From: Pseudoduganella danionis
GTDB lineage: Bacteria > Pseudomonadota > Gammaproteobacteria > Burkholderiales > Burkholderiaceae_D
Assembly (NCBI RefSeq): GCF_009720775.1
Contig: NZ_WNKW01000007.1
Coordinates: forward strand, 1-64,000
DNA: 64,000 bases
Direction of reading: 5' to 3'
Part shown: piece by piece, positions 1 to 12,900 of the stretch
Numbering within the stretch: position 1 is the first letter of the stretch
How the letters are laid out: every line of letters begins with the position of its first letter
Notes under the pieces: model-generated
Told to the model about the DNA's origin: nothing
Database searches by the model: none
Seen by the model: only the letters and a program-made list of their open reading frames with translations
Position numbers and translations under genes: made by a program

Positions 1-3000
1 TGACCCCGGCCAGCATCGCAGCACTGGAAACGGCCGATCTGGCAGAAATCCGCACGGCGGCCATCGCGGCGCTGACGACGGCCCAGGTGGCCGGCATGAG
101 CACCAACCAGATCAACACGCTGAGCACGGCCTTGCTGAGCACGCTGAGCAATGCTGCCGTGGGCGCCTTGACCACGGCCCAGATCGTTGCACTGACCACC
201 GCGCAACTGAGCGCACTGACCACGGGCCAGGTCTCGGCTCTGACGGCCGCCAGCGTCGGCGCGATTGAAGTGGCTGACCTGTCCGGTCTGACCACGGCCA
301 GTGTGGCGCTGTTGCGCAGCGCCCAGTTGTCGGCCCTGAGCACGGATCAACTGGCAGCACTGTCGACCGATCAGGTCACGGCATTGACGGCCGGTGCGGT
401 TGGCGGTCTGAATACGCGCCAGGTACAGGCGCTGACGACGGCCCAGGCCAGCGTACTCAGCACTGCGCAGATCGCCGCCATGAACAGCGTCGCCATCGCT
501 GCGCTGGAAACGGCGGACTTTGCCGCGCTGCGTACGGATGCCTTTGCTGCCTTCAGCGTGAGCCAGGTGAAAGCGCTGAACAGCGCCCAACTGGTAGCGC
601 TGAGCACGGCACAAGCGGCCGCCATGACGACGGCCCAGTTGGCAGCGATAGCCGCCAGTGCGGTGAGTGGTCTGGAAACGGCCGATCTGTCGGCCATCAA
701 GACGGCCACCATCGCCGTGCTGTCGAGCGCCCAGCTAGCCGCCATGAGCACGGCACAGTTGAGTACGCTGGCTACCGCCAGTTTCGGTGCGCTGAGTGCG
801 TCTGCCATAGGCGCGCTGAGTACCGATCAAGTGGTGGCGCTGGGCTCCGACCAGTTCGCCGCAATGAGCACGGCGCAAACCGTGGCGCTTAGCAGCAATG
901 CGCTGGGCGCACTCGAAGTGGCCGATCTGGGCGGTTTGACCACGGCCAATGTGGCGGTATTGCGTAGCGCTCAGCTCACGGGCTTGACTACGGCCCAGAT
1001 TGCCGCACTGAGCACGGGCCAGACGGCCGCCTTCAGCTCGTCCCAGTTGGCTGCATTGAACAGCAAACAGCTTGCGGCATTGACGACGGCACAAGCTAGC
1101 CTGCTGAGTGTCGGCCAGGTGGCTGGTCTGAGCAGCATGGCCATCGCTGCGCTCGAAACGGCCGATGTGGCCGTGCTGGCGACGGCCACGCTGGCCGCCT
1201 TCAGTGCCAGCCAGATCAAGGGCCTGACGACGGATCAGATCGTGGCGCTGACCACGACCCAGGCCGGTGCACTGGGCAGCGCCCAGGTGCTGGCGCTGAC
1301 GCCGGCCAGCATCGGTGCACTCGAAACGGCCGATCTGGCCGAGCTCAAAACGGCAGCGATTGCCGCACTGAGCACGGCCCAGGTGGCAGCGCTCAGCACC
1401 AACCAGATTAATACTCTGAGCACGGAACTGTTGAGCATATTGAGCAATGCCAGCATAGGCGCGCTGACCACGGCGCAAGTGGTGGCCCTGACCACGGCGC
1501 AGCTCAGCGTGCTGTCGACGGGGCAGGTGGCGGCCTTGACGGCGGCCAGCGTGGGCGCGATCGAAGTGGCCGACCTGTCCGGCCTGACCACGGCCAGTGT
1601 GGCCGTGCTGCGCAGCGCCCAGTTGAGCGCACTGAGTACGGCCCAGGTGGCTGCGCTGTCGACCAATCAGACGATGGCACTGACGGCGGCTGCATTTGGC
1701 GGGCTGAACTCGAACCAGTTGGCGGCACTGACCACCGACCAGGCCGGTGTACTGAGCACGGCACAGGTGGCTGCACTCAGCAGCAATAATCTGGCGACGC
1801 TGGAGACGGCCGACTTCGGCGCCCTGTCCACCAATGCCGTGGCCAGCCTGAGTGTGGCCCAGATCAAGGCCGTGAACACGGCCCAGGTCGTGGCGCTGAG
1901 CACGGGTGGCGCGGCCGCACTGGGCAGCGCTCAGGTGGCAGCGCTGAGCACCAACCAGATCACGGCGCTCGAAACTGCTGACCTGGCGGCGATCCGTACG
2001 GCGTCGCTGGCGGCACTGAGCAGCGTCCAGGCTGCGGCGCTGAGCACGGCGCAACTGAGTGCACTGCCGACGGCATCGCTGGCTGCCTTGAGTGCCGCAG
2101 CGGTTGGCGCGCTGGGCACGGCCGGCATAGTAGCGCTGAGTTCGGAACAATTCAGCAGCATGACGACGGCACAGATCGCGGTGCTCAGCACCAATAGTGT
2201 GGCAGCGATCGAGACGGCTGATATCGCCGGTTTGACCACCAGTGCCGTGGCAGCGCTGCGGACGGCCCAGATGGCCGGCCTCAGCACCAGCCAGATCGGC
2301 GCCCTGTCGACTGCGCAAATTGCTGCGCTGGCCAATGCTGCGTTCAGCGTGGGCCTGAACAGCGACCAGATCGGCGCGCTGACGACGGCCCAGACGGTGG
2401 CCTTGAGCACGGGCCAGGTTGCGGCGCTGTCCAGCCGCAGCATGGCGGCCCTGTCCACGGCCAGCATCGAGGTACTGGGCACGGCCACCGTGGCCCAGTT
2501 GACGACCAGCCAGATCAACGCACTGGGTGCTGCCCAGGCGGTGGCCTTGACGACGGCCCAGGTCAGCATCCTGACCACGGCCCAGGCTGCAGGTCTGTCG
2601 ACCACTGCGCTGGCCGCGATGGAAACGGCGGATCTGATACAACTGAGCACGGCGGCGATTGCCGCGCTCAGCACCAAACAGGTGGCCAGCCTGCGTACGG
2701 CGGAAATCACCTCGCTGACTACGGCCCAGATCCATGCCATGACGTCGGCCCAGCTGCATGCTTTGAGCAATGACCAGATTCATGCGCTGACCACGGCCCA
2801 GACCGCAGCACTGAACTTCATGACGCCGCTGGTACTGGACTTGAATGGCGACGGCATCCAGACCGTGGCGCTGGCCCAGGGCGTGCAGTTCGATCTGGCG
2901 GCCAATGGCCAGACCGTACGCACGGGCTGGATCAGCGGCGGTGATGGCTTGCTGGTGCTCGATCGCAACCAGGATGGCGTGATCAACGATGGCGGCGAAC

Positions 3001-3596
3001 TGTTCGGCACGGGCACCACGCTGGCCAACGGCCAGAAAGCCAGCAATGGTTATGCCGCACTGGCTGAACTCGATAGCAACGGCGATGGCGTGGTCGATAG
3101 CAAAGACAAGGCCTACGCAGCGCTGGGCGTGTGGGTCGACAGCAATGGCGATGGCGTGAGCCAGAGTACTGAGCTGAAGTCGCTGGGCGCGCTCGGCATC
3201 ACCAAGCTGAATCTGGATGTGAGCGTAAATGGCAGCCTCAACAACGGCAACATCGTTGGCCTCAGTTCCAGCTACGAAACGGCCGATGGCGTCAGCCATG
3301 CAGCGGCGGACGTGTGGTTTGCCACCGCTAGCCCGGCCAGCTTGAGCAGCAGTGTCAGCGGTGTGGCGCATGCGCTGGCGGAATTTGCCGGTGATCTGGC
3401 AGCCGCCCATGCAGGCAAGCTGACCATGCCGGCTGGCCAGCATGAGGTAGGCCAGCAGGTGGCCCAGCTGGCCAGTGCCTTGCAACACTATAGTGAAAAA
3501 CCGCTGGGTGGCGCAGGCCAGGCTTCCAGCGACAGTGATACCCGCTGGAAAACGGCACCGGCCCACCATGGTGTGCTGGCCCTGCCGAACAAATAA
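1..3596 (+). CDS. Giant octad-repeat protein 1, probable type I secreted adhesin (5' end outside window)
   Basis: The reading frame is open from base 3, so the start lies upstream. Residues up to about base 2815 are tandem eight-residue repeats of the form L-[ST]-T-x-[QD]-[IVL]-x-A, with no Cys, almost no aromatics and roughly a quarter Ser/Thr. From about base 2820 a calcium-binding domain follows, with EF-hand/dockerin-like loops DLNGDGIQT, DRNQDGVINDGGELF, DSNGDGVVDSKD and DSNGDGVSQSTEL. The last 100 residues are Ala/Gly/Ser-rich and end HHGVLALPNK, where a type I secretion signal would be expected. Classical RTX nonapeptides are absent. The gene lies upstream of a second paralogue and a HlyB/HlyD pair, so I infer surface or extracellular export by that system. 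The function (adhesion, matrix or other) is not shown by the sequence. Confidence 0.85.
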   Translation, partial: TPASIAALETADLAEIRTAAIAALTTAQVAGMSTNQINTLSTALLSTLSNAAVGALTTAQIVALTTAQLSALTTGQVSALTAASVGAIEVADLSGLTTASVALLRSAQLSALSTDQLAALSTDQVTALTAGAVGGLNTRQVQALTTAQASVLSTAQIAAMNSVAIAALETADFAALRTDAFAAFSVSQVKALNSAQLVALSTAQAAAMTTAQLAAIAASAVSGLETADLSAIKTATIAVLSSAQLAAMSTAQLSTLATASFGALSASAIGALSTDQVVALGSDQFAAMSTAQTVALSSNALGALEVADLGGLTTANVAVLRSAQLTGLTTAQIAALSTGQTAAFSSSQLAALNSKQLAALTTAQASLLSVGQVAGLSSMAIAALETADVAVLATATLAAFSASQIKGLTTDQIVALTTTQAGALGSAQVLALTPASIGALETADLAELKTAAIAALSTAQVAALSTNQINTLSTELLSILSNASIGALTTAQVVALTTAQLSVLSTGQVAALTAASVGAIEVADLSGLTTASVAVLRSAQLSALSTAQVAALSTNQTMALTAAAFGGLNSNQLAALTTDQAGVLSTAQVAALSSNNLATLETADFGALSTNAVASLSVAQIKAVNTAQVVALSTGGAAALGSAQVAALSTNQITALETADLAAIRTASLAALSSVQAAALSTAQLSALPTASLAALSAAAVGALGTAGIVALSSEQFSSMTTAQIAVLSTNSVAAIETADIAGLTTSAVAALRTAQMAGLSTSQIGALSTAQIAALANAAFSVGLNSDQIGALTTAQTVALSTGQVAALSSRSMAALSTASIEVLGTATVAQLTTSQINALGAAQAVALTTAQVSILTTAQAAGLSTTALAAMETADLIQLSTAAIAALSTKQVASLRTAEITSLTTAQIHAMTSAQLHALSNDQIHALTTAQTAALNFMTPLVLDLNGDGIQTVALAQGVQFDLAANGQTVRTGWISGGDGLLVLDRNQDGVINDGGELFGTGTTLANGQKASNGYAALAELDSNGDGVVDSKDKAYAALGVWVDSNGDGVSQSTELKSLGALGITKLNLDVSVNGSLNNGNIVGLSSSYETADGVSHAAADVWFATASPASLSSSVSGVAHALAEFAGDLAAAHAGKLTMPAGQHEVGQQVAQLASALQHYSEKPLGGAGQASSDSDTRWKTAPAHHGVLALPNK
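99..2042 (+). repeat. Three 648-bp tandem super-repeats (27 octads each) in giant protein 1
   Basis: Units start at 99, 747 and 1395, and a fourth starts at 2043. Each of the first three is 648 bp, i.e. 27 octads of 24 bp. Marker octads of the ETADL/EVADL type, followed by an octad often beginning K/R-T, recur at spacings of 7, 10 and 10 octads. Units at 99 and 1395 are closer to each other (both begin STNQINTL) than to the unit at 747, so there is also a 1296-bp period. The fourth unit has one nine-residue repeat (near 2340) and runs into the C-terminal domain. Confidence 0.85.
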
Positions 3597-3900
3597 GTGG
3601 TATGGGCAGCAGGCTAGAGCCATGGCTCTGGCCTGCCGCTGGTTTGCAGCGTAGTAGAGTAATAGTTACAAATGGAGCTCACTGAAAGTTGCCGCGAGTA
3701 AACCGCGGACGGCACTAAAGTTGGCTCAGTTATTGACGTTAAGAACTAAAATACTGCCCCTTTTCAAGCGATTGAATCCGGCTTTTCAGCAATAAAATCA
3801 GTTTTAATACCCAATTTGACGTTGGAGCCCCGGGCAAAAGTCCCCGCCGGCTCCAATATTTGTCTCGATAGAATTGTGCAGTGCCCCTAGGAGAATGGAA
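3597..3900. other. Intergenic region between giant genes 1 and 2
   Basis: This 304-bp gap contains a near-perfect palindrome (3609-3636), a small CCGCG/CGCGG hairpin near 3692, and an 8-bp inverted repeat TTGGAGCC (3822-3829) / GGCTCCAA (3849-3856) just ahead of the next gene. TAGAAT at 3869-3874 could be a -10 element, but I see no convincing -35. A promoter for giant gene 2 is likely here but not pinned down. No gene is supported. Confidence 0.5.
3609..3636. terminator. 28-nt near-perfect palindrome after giant gene 1, possible terminator
   Basis: The arms GCAGGCTAGAGCC and GGCTCTGGCCTGC pair with a single G-T wobble and meet in the centre, 12 bp after the stop codon of giant gene 1. No T-run follows, so it may be a Rho-dependent or processing hairpin rather than an intrinsic terminator. 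Confidence 0.4.
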
Positions 3901-6900
3901 ATGAGCATCGTCCCAAGCATGAGTACCGACCAGATCGCTGAGCTGGCCACCCAAACAATTGCTGCGCTCGCGACCTCGGAACTGGTAATTCTCAGTTCGG
4001 CTCAAACACGGGCGCTGACCACCGATCAGATCGGCGCCCTGACTACTAGCCAGATCAGCGCGTTGACCACGCGCCAACTGACAGTAGGCCTGACGACTGA
4101 CCAGGTGGTGGCACTGTCCTCGACCCAGGTGGGGGTACTCAATTCTGCCCAGTTCAATGCGCTAGCGACGGCATCCGTTGCGGCGCTCGAAGCGGGCGAC
4201 TTCGCCGTGCTACGCAGTGCGACCATTGCCGGCATGGCGACTGCGCAAATGCTGGCACTGACCAGTGACCAGGTGATGGCGCTGACCACGACCCAGGCCG
4301 CGGCACTGACTTCAGCCCAGATGTCGGGCTTGACGACGGCCAATCTGGCGGCCATGGAAAGCCAGGATGTGGGCGCGCTGAAAACCGCGTTTATTGCCGG
4401 CCTGAGCACGGCGCAGATGGCGGCCCTGACTACTGACCAGATCGGTGCACTGAGCACGGGCCAGGTCGCGGCACTGAGCACGTCCGACCTCGCGAACGGC
4501 CTGAGCACCAATCAAGTGGTCGCGCTGAGCTCGAGCCAACTGGCCACGCTGAGCACCACCCAGTTCAATGCGCTGGGCACGAGCGCGATTGCCGCCATCG
4601 AGACGGCCGACCTGATCGCGCTGAAGACCACGATTATTGCCAACCTGCGCACGGCGCAGCTAGTGGCCCTGAGCACCGACCAATTCTCCAATCTGACTTC
4701 GAGCCAGATCGCCGCGCTGACCACCAGCAGCGTGCAGGCGCTGACCTCGGACCAGGTGGTAAGCCTGAACTCGACCCAAGTGGGCAATCTGAGTGCTACC
4801 CAGGTGGCGGCACTGAGCACGCTGAACCTTGCTGCCATCGAAACTGCGGATATCTCCTCGCTGAAATCGGCGGCGATTGCCGCGCTGACCACAGCCCAGG
4901 CCAAAGCCCTGACCACCGACCAGATCGCCGCCATGACTACTCAACAGATCGCTTCGCTCAATAGTGCTCAGGTAGCGGCCATGACCACCGCAGAAATTGC
5001 CGCCATCGAAGCGGCTGATTTCAGCTACCTGAAAACCAGCGCGATCGCCAATCTGAGCACGGCCCAGAGTGCCGCCCTGACCACCGATCAGGTAGCGCAG
5101 ATGAGCACCAGCCAGATCACGGCGCTGACCACGGCCAATCTGGCTGCTGGCCTGACCACGGAACAGGTGGTGGCACTGTCGTCGAGTCAACTGGGCGCAC
5201 TCAATACCGCCCAGTTCGCTGCCATCTCGACCGCCAATGTGGCGGCTATCGAAGTGGTCGATATCGCCGGTCTGAAAACGGTGAATATCGCTAACCTGAA
5301 AACTTCGCAGCTGGCTGCGCTGACCACCGACCAACTGGCCGCTCTGAGCACGGGCCAGATCAGTGCCATCACCACGGCCACCATGCAAGCCCTGACTTCG
5401 GACCAGGCCGTTGCCCTGACTTCGACCCAGATCGCTGCCCTGAGCGCCGGCCAGGTCAGCGCTCTGAGTACGCTCGACATCGCTTCCATCGTGGCTGCCA
5501 ACATCGGCAGCCTGAAGACCGCCGCCATTGCCGCGCTCAGCACGGCCCAGACCAAGGCCCTGACCACCGACCAGGTGGTAGCTTTGAGCTCGCTGCAAGT
5601 GGGCGCGCTGACCAGCAGCCAGATCGGCGCGCTGGGCACGGCGGCCATCGCGGCCATCGAAACCAATGACATCGGCGCACTGAAGACCGTGGCCATCGCC
5701 AACCTGACCACGGCCCAGAGCGCAGCGCTGACCACCGACCAGTTCACCCAGATGGGCACGGCCCAGTTCGCGGCCATGACCACGGCCAATCTGGCGGCCG
5801 GCCTGACCACCGACCAGGTGGTGGCCATGAATTCGGCCCAGTTCGGTGCGCTCAATTCGGCCCAGTTCGGCGCGCTGTCGACGGCCGATATCGCCGCGAT
5901 AGAAACGGCGGACGTTGCCACGTTGAAAACCTCCACCATCGCTGTGCTGGCCAGTAAGCAGTTGGCGGCGCTGACCACGGACCAGTTGTCCAGCCTGAAT
6001 AGCGCGCAGATTGCTGCGATCACCACCGCCAATATGCAGGCGTTGACGTCGGATCAGGCCGTAGCGCTGACCTCGAGCCAGATCGCCGCACTCAGCGCGG
6101 CCCAGGTTGCGGCACTCAGCACGCTCGATATCGCGTCCATCGTAGCGGCCAACATCGGCTCGATGAAGACGGCCGCGATTGCCGGCCTCAGCACGAGCCA
6201 GATCAAGGCGCTGACCACCGACCAGATCGTTGCACTGAGCTCGCTGCAAATCGGCGCGCTGACCAGCAGCCAGATCGGCACGCTGGGCACGGCCGCGATT
6301 GCCGCGATCGAAACCAATGATATCGCTGCACTCAAAACCGTCGCGATCGCCAACCTGACGACGGCCCAGAGCGCGGCGCTGACCACGGATCAGTTCACGC
6401 AGATGAGCACGGCGCAGTTTGCCGCGATGACGACGGCCAATCTGGCCGCCGGCCTGACCACCGACCAGATCGTGGCGATGAATTCGGCCCAGTTCGGCGC
6501 CTTCAATTCGACCCAGTTTGGCGCGCTGTCGACGGCCGATATTGCTGCGATTGAAACGGCCGACATCGTCGGTCTCAAAACGGCCACCATCGCCAGCCTG
6601 ACCACCAAGCAACTGGCAGCCCTGACCACGGATCAGTTCAGCAACCTGAGCAGTGGCCAGATTGCCGCGATTACCACGGCCAATATGCAGGCACTGACCT
6701 CGGATCAGGCCGTTGCGCTGACCTCGAGCCAGGTCGCCGCACTGAGCGCCGCCCAGGTCGCGGCGCTGAGCACGCTCGACATCGCATCGATTGATGCGGG
6801 CGACGTCGGCTCGATCAAGTCGGCCGCGATTGCCGGCCTCAGCACCAGCCAGGTCAAGGCACTGACCACCGATCAGGTGGTGGCCTTGAATTCGCAGCAG

Positions 6901-9900
6901 ATTGGTGCGCTGACCAGCAGCCAGATCACGGCACTGGGCACGGCCGCGATTGCCGCCATCGAGACCAATGATATCGGCGCGCTGAAAACCGCTGCGATCG
7001 CCAACCTCAGTACGGCCCAGAGCGCTGCGCTGACGACCGACCAGATCACCCAGATCACGACGGCGCAGTTCGCGGCCATGACGACGGCCAATCTGGCAGC
7101 CGGTCTGAGCACGGATCAAGTCGTGGCCATGAATTCGGCCCAGTTCGGTGCGCTCAACTCGGCCCAGTTCGGCGCCCTGAGCACCAGCGATATCGCTGCC
7201 ATCGAAACGGCCGACATCATCGGTCTGAAAACGGCCACCATCGCCACCCTGACCACCAAGCAACTGGCCGCGCTGACCACGGATCAGTTCAGCAGCCTGA
7301 GCAGCGCGCAGATCAGCGCGATCACCACCGCCAATATGCAGGCGCTGACGTCGGATCAGGCCGTAGCGCTGACCTCGACCCAGATCGCTGCACTCAGCGC
7401 GGCCCAGGTGTCGGCACTGAGCACGCTCGATATCGCGTCCATCGTAGCGGCCAACATCGGCTCGATGAAGACGGCCGCGATTGCCGGCCTCAGCACCAGC
7501 CAGATCAAGGCGCTGACCACCGACCAGATCGTTGCACTGAGCTCGCTGCAAATCGGCGCGCTGACCAGCAGCCAGATCGGCACGCTGGGCACGGCCGCGA
7601 TTGCCGCGATCGAAACCAATGACATCGCTGCACTCAAAACCGTCGCGATCGCCAACCTGACGACGGCCCAGAGCGCGGCGCTGACCACGGATCAGTTCAC
7701 GCAGATGAGCACGGCGCAGTTTGCCGCGATGACGACGGCCAATCTGGCTGCCGGCCTGACCACCGACCAGATCGTGGCGATGAATTCGGCCCAGTTCGGC
7801 GCCTTCAATTCGACCCAGTTCGGCGCGCTGTCGACGGCCGATATTGCTGCGATTGAAACGGCCGACATCGTCGGTCTCAAAACGGCCACCATCGCCGCGC
7901 TGACCACCAAGCAACTGGCAGCCTTGACCACGGACCAGTTCAGCAACCTGAGCAGCGCCCAGATTGCCGCGATTACCACGGCCAATATACAGGCACTGAC
8001 CTCGGATCAGGCCGTTGCGCTGACCTCGAGCCAGGTCGCCGCACTGAGCGCCGCCCAGGTCGCGGCACTGAGCACGCTCGACATCGCATCGATTGATGCG
8101 GGCGACGTCGGCTCGATCAAGTCGGCCGCGATTGCCGGCCTCAGCACCAGCCAGGTCAAGGCACTGACCACCGATCAGGTGGTGGCCTTGAATTCGCAGC
8201 AAATCGGCGCGCTGACCAGCAGCCAGATCACGGCACTGGGCACGGCCGCGATTGCTGCCATCGAGACCAACGATATTGCCGCGCTGAAAACCGCTGCGAT
8301 CGCCAATCTGAGCACGGCCCAGACGGCAGCACTGACGACTGACCAGTTCACCCAGATGAGCACGGCGCAGTTCGCTGCGATGACGACGGCCAATCTGGCG
8401 GCCGGTCTGAGCACGGATCAAGTCGTGGCCATGAATTCGGCCCAGTTCGGTGCGCTCAACTCGGCCCAGTTCGGCGCCCTGAGCACCAGCGATATCGCTG
8501 CCATCGAAACGGCCGACATCATCGGTCTGAAAACGGCCACCATCGCCACCCTGACCACCAAGCAACTGGCCGCGCTGACCACGGATCAGTTCAGCAGCCT
8601 GAGCAGCGCTCAGATCAGCGCGATCACCACCGCCAATATGCAGGCGCTGACGTCGGATCAGGCCGTAGCGCTGACCTCGACCCAGATCGCCGCACTCAGC
8701 GCGGCCCAGGTGTCGGCACTGAGCACACTCGATATCGCGTCCATCGTAGCGGCCAACATCGGCTCGATGAAGACGGCCGCGATTGCCGGCCTCAGCACCA
8801 GCCAGATCAAGGCGCTGACCACCGACCAGATCGTTGCGCTGAGCTCGCTGCAAATCGGCGCGCTGACCAGCAGCCAGATCGGCACGCTGGGCACGGCCGC
8901 GATTGCCGCGATCGAAACCAATGACATCGCTGCACTCAAAACCGTCGCGATCGCCAACCTGACGACGGCCCAGAGCGCGGCGCTGACCACGGATCAGTTC
9001 ACGCAGATGACGACGGCGCAGTTTGCCGCGATGACGACGGCCAATCTGGCCGCCGGCCTGACCACCGACCAGATCGTGGCCATGAACTCGGCCCAGTTTG
9101 GCGCCTTTAGCTCGGTCCAGTTCGGCGCGCTGTCGACCACCGATATCGCTGCCATCGAAACGGCTGATATCGTCGGTCTCAAAACGGCCACCATCGCCAG
9201 CCTGACCACCAAGCAACTGGCGGCACTGACCACGGATCAGTTGTCCAATCTGAGCAGTGGCCAGATTGCTGCGATTACCACGGCGAATATGCAAGCGCTG
9301 ACCTCGGATCAGGCCGTTGCCCTGACCTCGAGCCAGATCGCTGCACTGAGCGCCAACCAGGTCGCGGCACTGAGCACGCTGGACATCGCGTCTATCGATG
9401 CGGGCGACATCGGCTCGATCAAGACCGCTGCCATTGCTGCACTCAGCAGCAGCCAGGTGAAAGCCTTGACCACCGATCAGGTTGTGGCGCTGAGCTCGCT
9501 GCAAGTGGGCGCGCTGACCAGCAGCCAGATCACGGCACTGGGCACGGCTGCGATTGCCGCCATCGAGACCAACGATATTGCCGCGCTGAAAACCGCTGCG
9601 ATCGCCAATCTGAGCACGGCCCAGACGGCAGCACTGACCACCGACCAGTTCACTCAGATGAGCACGGCGCAGTTCGCTGCGATGACCACCGCCAATCTGG
9701 CGGCCGGTCTGAGCACGGCGCAAGTGGTCGCGATGAATTCGGCCCAGTTCGGTGCGCTCAACTCGGCCCAGTTCGGCGCGCTGACCACCAGCGATATCGC
9801 CGCGATCGAAACGGCTGACATCGTCGGTCTGAAAACGGCCGCCATCGCCACGCTGACCAGCAAACAGCTGGCCGCGCTGACGACTGACCAGTTCAGCAGC

Positions 9901-12900
9901 CTGAGCAGCGCACAGATCAGTGCGATCACCACGGCCAATATGCAGGCGCTGACTTCGGATCAGGCCGTAGCGCTGACCTCGACCCAGATTGCCGCACTGA
10001 GCGCCGCCCAGGTCTCGGCACTGAGCACGCTGGATATCGCGTCCATCGTGGCGGCCAACATCGGTTCGATGAAGACGGCCGCGATTGCCGGCCTCAGCAC
10101 GAGCCAGATCAAGGCGCTGACCACGGATCAGGTGGTGGCCTTCAGCTCGCTGCAGATCGGCGCGCTGACCAGCAGCCAGATCGGCACGCTGGGTACGGCT
10201 GCCATTGCGGCGATCGAGACCAACGATATTGCTGCCCTGAAAACGGCTGCCATCGCTGCCTTGACCACGGCCCAGAGCGCTGCGCTGACCACGGATCAGT
10301 TCACCCAGATGAGCACGGCGCAGTTCTCGGCCATGACCACCGCCAATCTGGCGGCCGGCCTGACCACCGACCAAGTGGTGGCCATGTCGTCGAGCCAGTT
10401 CGGTGCGCTGAACTCGGCCCAGTTCGCTGCGCTGACCACCAGCGATATCGCCGCCATCGAAACGGCGGATATCGTCGGCCTGAAAACCGCCATCATCTCG
10501 GCCCTGAGCACCAAGCAACTGGCCGCGCTGACGACGGATCAGCTGAGCAGCCTGAATACGGCCCAGATCGCCGCCATCACCACGGCCAATGTGCAGGTGC
10601 TGACCTCGGATCAAGCCGTAGCGCTGAGCTCCAGCCAGGTGGCTGCACTGAGCGCCGCCCAGGTTGCCGCACTGAGCACGCTGGACATCGCATCCATCGT
10701 GGCCGCGAATATGGCTGCCATGAAGACGGCTGCCATTGCCGGCCTGAGCACGAGCCAGGTCAAAGCCTTGACCACCGACCAGATCGTCGCGCTGACTTCG
10801 GTGCAGATCGGTGCGCTGACCAGCACCCAGGTCGGTACGCTGAGCACGGGGGCCATCGCCGCGATCGAGACCAACGATATTGCTGCCCTGAAAACGGCTG
10901 CCATCGCTGGCCTGACCACCGCGCAAAGCTCGGTGCTGAGCACGGATCAGATCACCCAGATGACGACGGCGCAGTTTGCCGCCATGACCACGGCCAACCT
11001 GGCTGCCGGTCTGACCACCGACCAGGTGGTGGCGATGAACTCGGCCCAGTTCGGTGCACTCAATTCGGCCCAGTTCGGCGTGCTGACCACGGCCGACATC
11101 GCCGCGATTGAAACGGCTGATGTGGTGGGTCTGAAAACGGCTACCATCGCTGCGCTGAGCACCAAGCAACTGGCCGCGCTGACCACCGACCAACTGGCCA
11201 GCCTGACCAGTGGCCAGATCAGTGCGATCACCACGGCCAGCATCCAGGCCCTGACCACGGATCAGATGGTGGCCATGAGCTCCAGCCAGGTGGGTACGCT
11301 GAGCTCGGCACAACTGGCGGCCTTGAGCACCCAGGCGATAGCCGCCATCGACGTGGCCGATGTCAGCGCCATCAAGACGGCTGCGATCGGTGCACTCAAC
11401 ACGGCGCAGACCAATGCCTTGACCACCGACCAGATCGCAGCACTGAGCTCGCTCCAGATCGGCGCGCTGACCAGCACCCAGGTGGGTGCGCTGGGTACGG
11501 CGGCAACGGTGGCGATCGAGACCAACGATATCGGCGCGCTGAAAACTGCGGCCATCGCTAATCTGCGTACGGCGCAGGTGGCAGCGCTCACGACGGACCA
11601 GATCGGCAGCCTGAATACGGCCCAGATCACCGCGCTGAGCACGGCCAACCTGGCTGCCGGCCTGACCACGGACCAGGTGGTGGCAATGAACACCAGCCAG
11701 CTCGCTGCGCTGAGCACCAGCCAAGTGTTCGCCATGACCACCAGTGCCATCGCCGCGATCGAAACCAACGATATCGGCGCGCTGAAAACGGCGATCATCA
11801 ACAATCTGCGCACTGCCCAGGTGGCTGCGCTGACGACGGATCAGATCACCGCGCTGTCCAGCGCCCAGATTTCGGCGCTGAGCACGGCCAGCCTGCAGGC
11901 AGCACTGAGCACCAGCCAGGCGGCTGCGCTGACCACGCTGCAAGCTTCGGTACTGAGCTCGGCCCAACTGAGCGCCTTCAGCACCGGCGCGATTGCCGCA
12001 CTCAGCACGTCCGACCTGACGGTACTGAAAACGGCGGCGCTGGCGGCGCTGGCGACGGCTCAGGTCGCGGCGCTGACGACGGACCAGATCGTGGCCATGT
12101 CGAGCGTGCAGGTAGGCGTGCTGAGCTCGACGCAGATCAAGGCACTCTCTACCAGCCAGCTGGTGGCGATCGAAACGGCCGATCTGGTGGGTCTGAAAAC
12201 GGCAGCGCTGGCGGCCCTGAGCACCGCGCAACTGGCCAGCCTGACCACCGACCAGATCCACTCGCTGACCAGCGCGCAGATCTGCTCGATCACCAGCGCC
12301 CAGGTACCTGGCCTGACGACCGATCAGATTGCGGCACTGCCTTCGCCGCTGGGTACGCCACTGGTGCTCGATCTGAACAACGACGGCATCAATACGCTGA
12401 ACCTGAGCGCCGGTGTGAACTTCGATCTGTTGGCAAATGGCAACAAGGTCAACACTGGCTGGGTAGGCGGCGGCGATGGTCTGCTGGCACTGGATCGCAA
12501 CCATGATGGCGTGATCAACGATGGTGGCGAGCTGTTCGGTTCGGGTACCACGCTGGCCACCGGTCAGAAAGCCAGCAACGGCTATGCTGCCCTGGCCGAG
12601 CTCGATACCAATAGCGACGGTGTGGTGGATGCGAAAGATGCTGCGTTTGCCGATCTGCGTGTCTGGGTCGATGGCAATGCGGATGGCATCAGCGATGCGG
12701 CTGAACTGAAGACGCTGGCAGATCTGGGCATTACCAAGCTCAATCTGGATGCCAAGCAGAACGCGTCTCTCAACAACGGCAACATCGTCGGTATCACCTC
12801 GACCTACGAGACCAGCGATGGCAGCAGCCATGCGGCAGCCGACGTCTGGTTCCAGATGGGTGCGGCGGCAGCGGGCAGCAGCCTGAGCGCCTCGGTGAGC

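Noticed and set aside
4501..11661. 24-bp periodic repeats taken as a CRISPR-like array
   Set aside because: The repeats are contiguous coding octads without spacers, in one intact reading frame.
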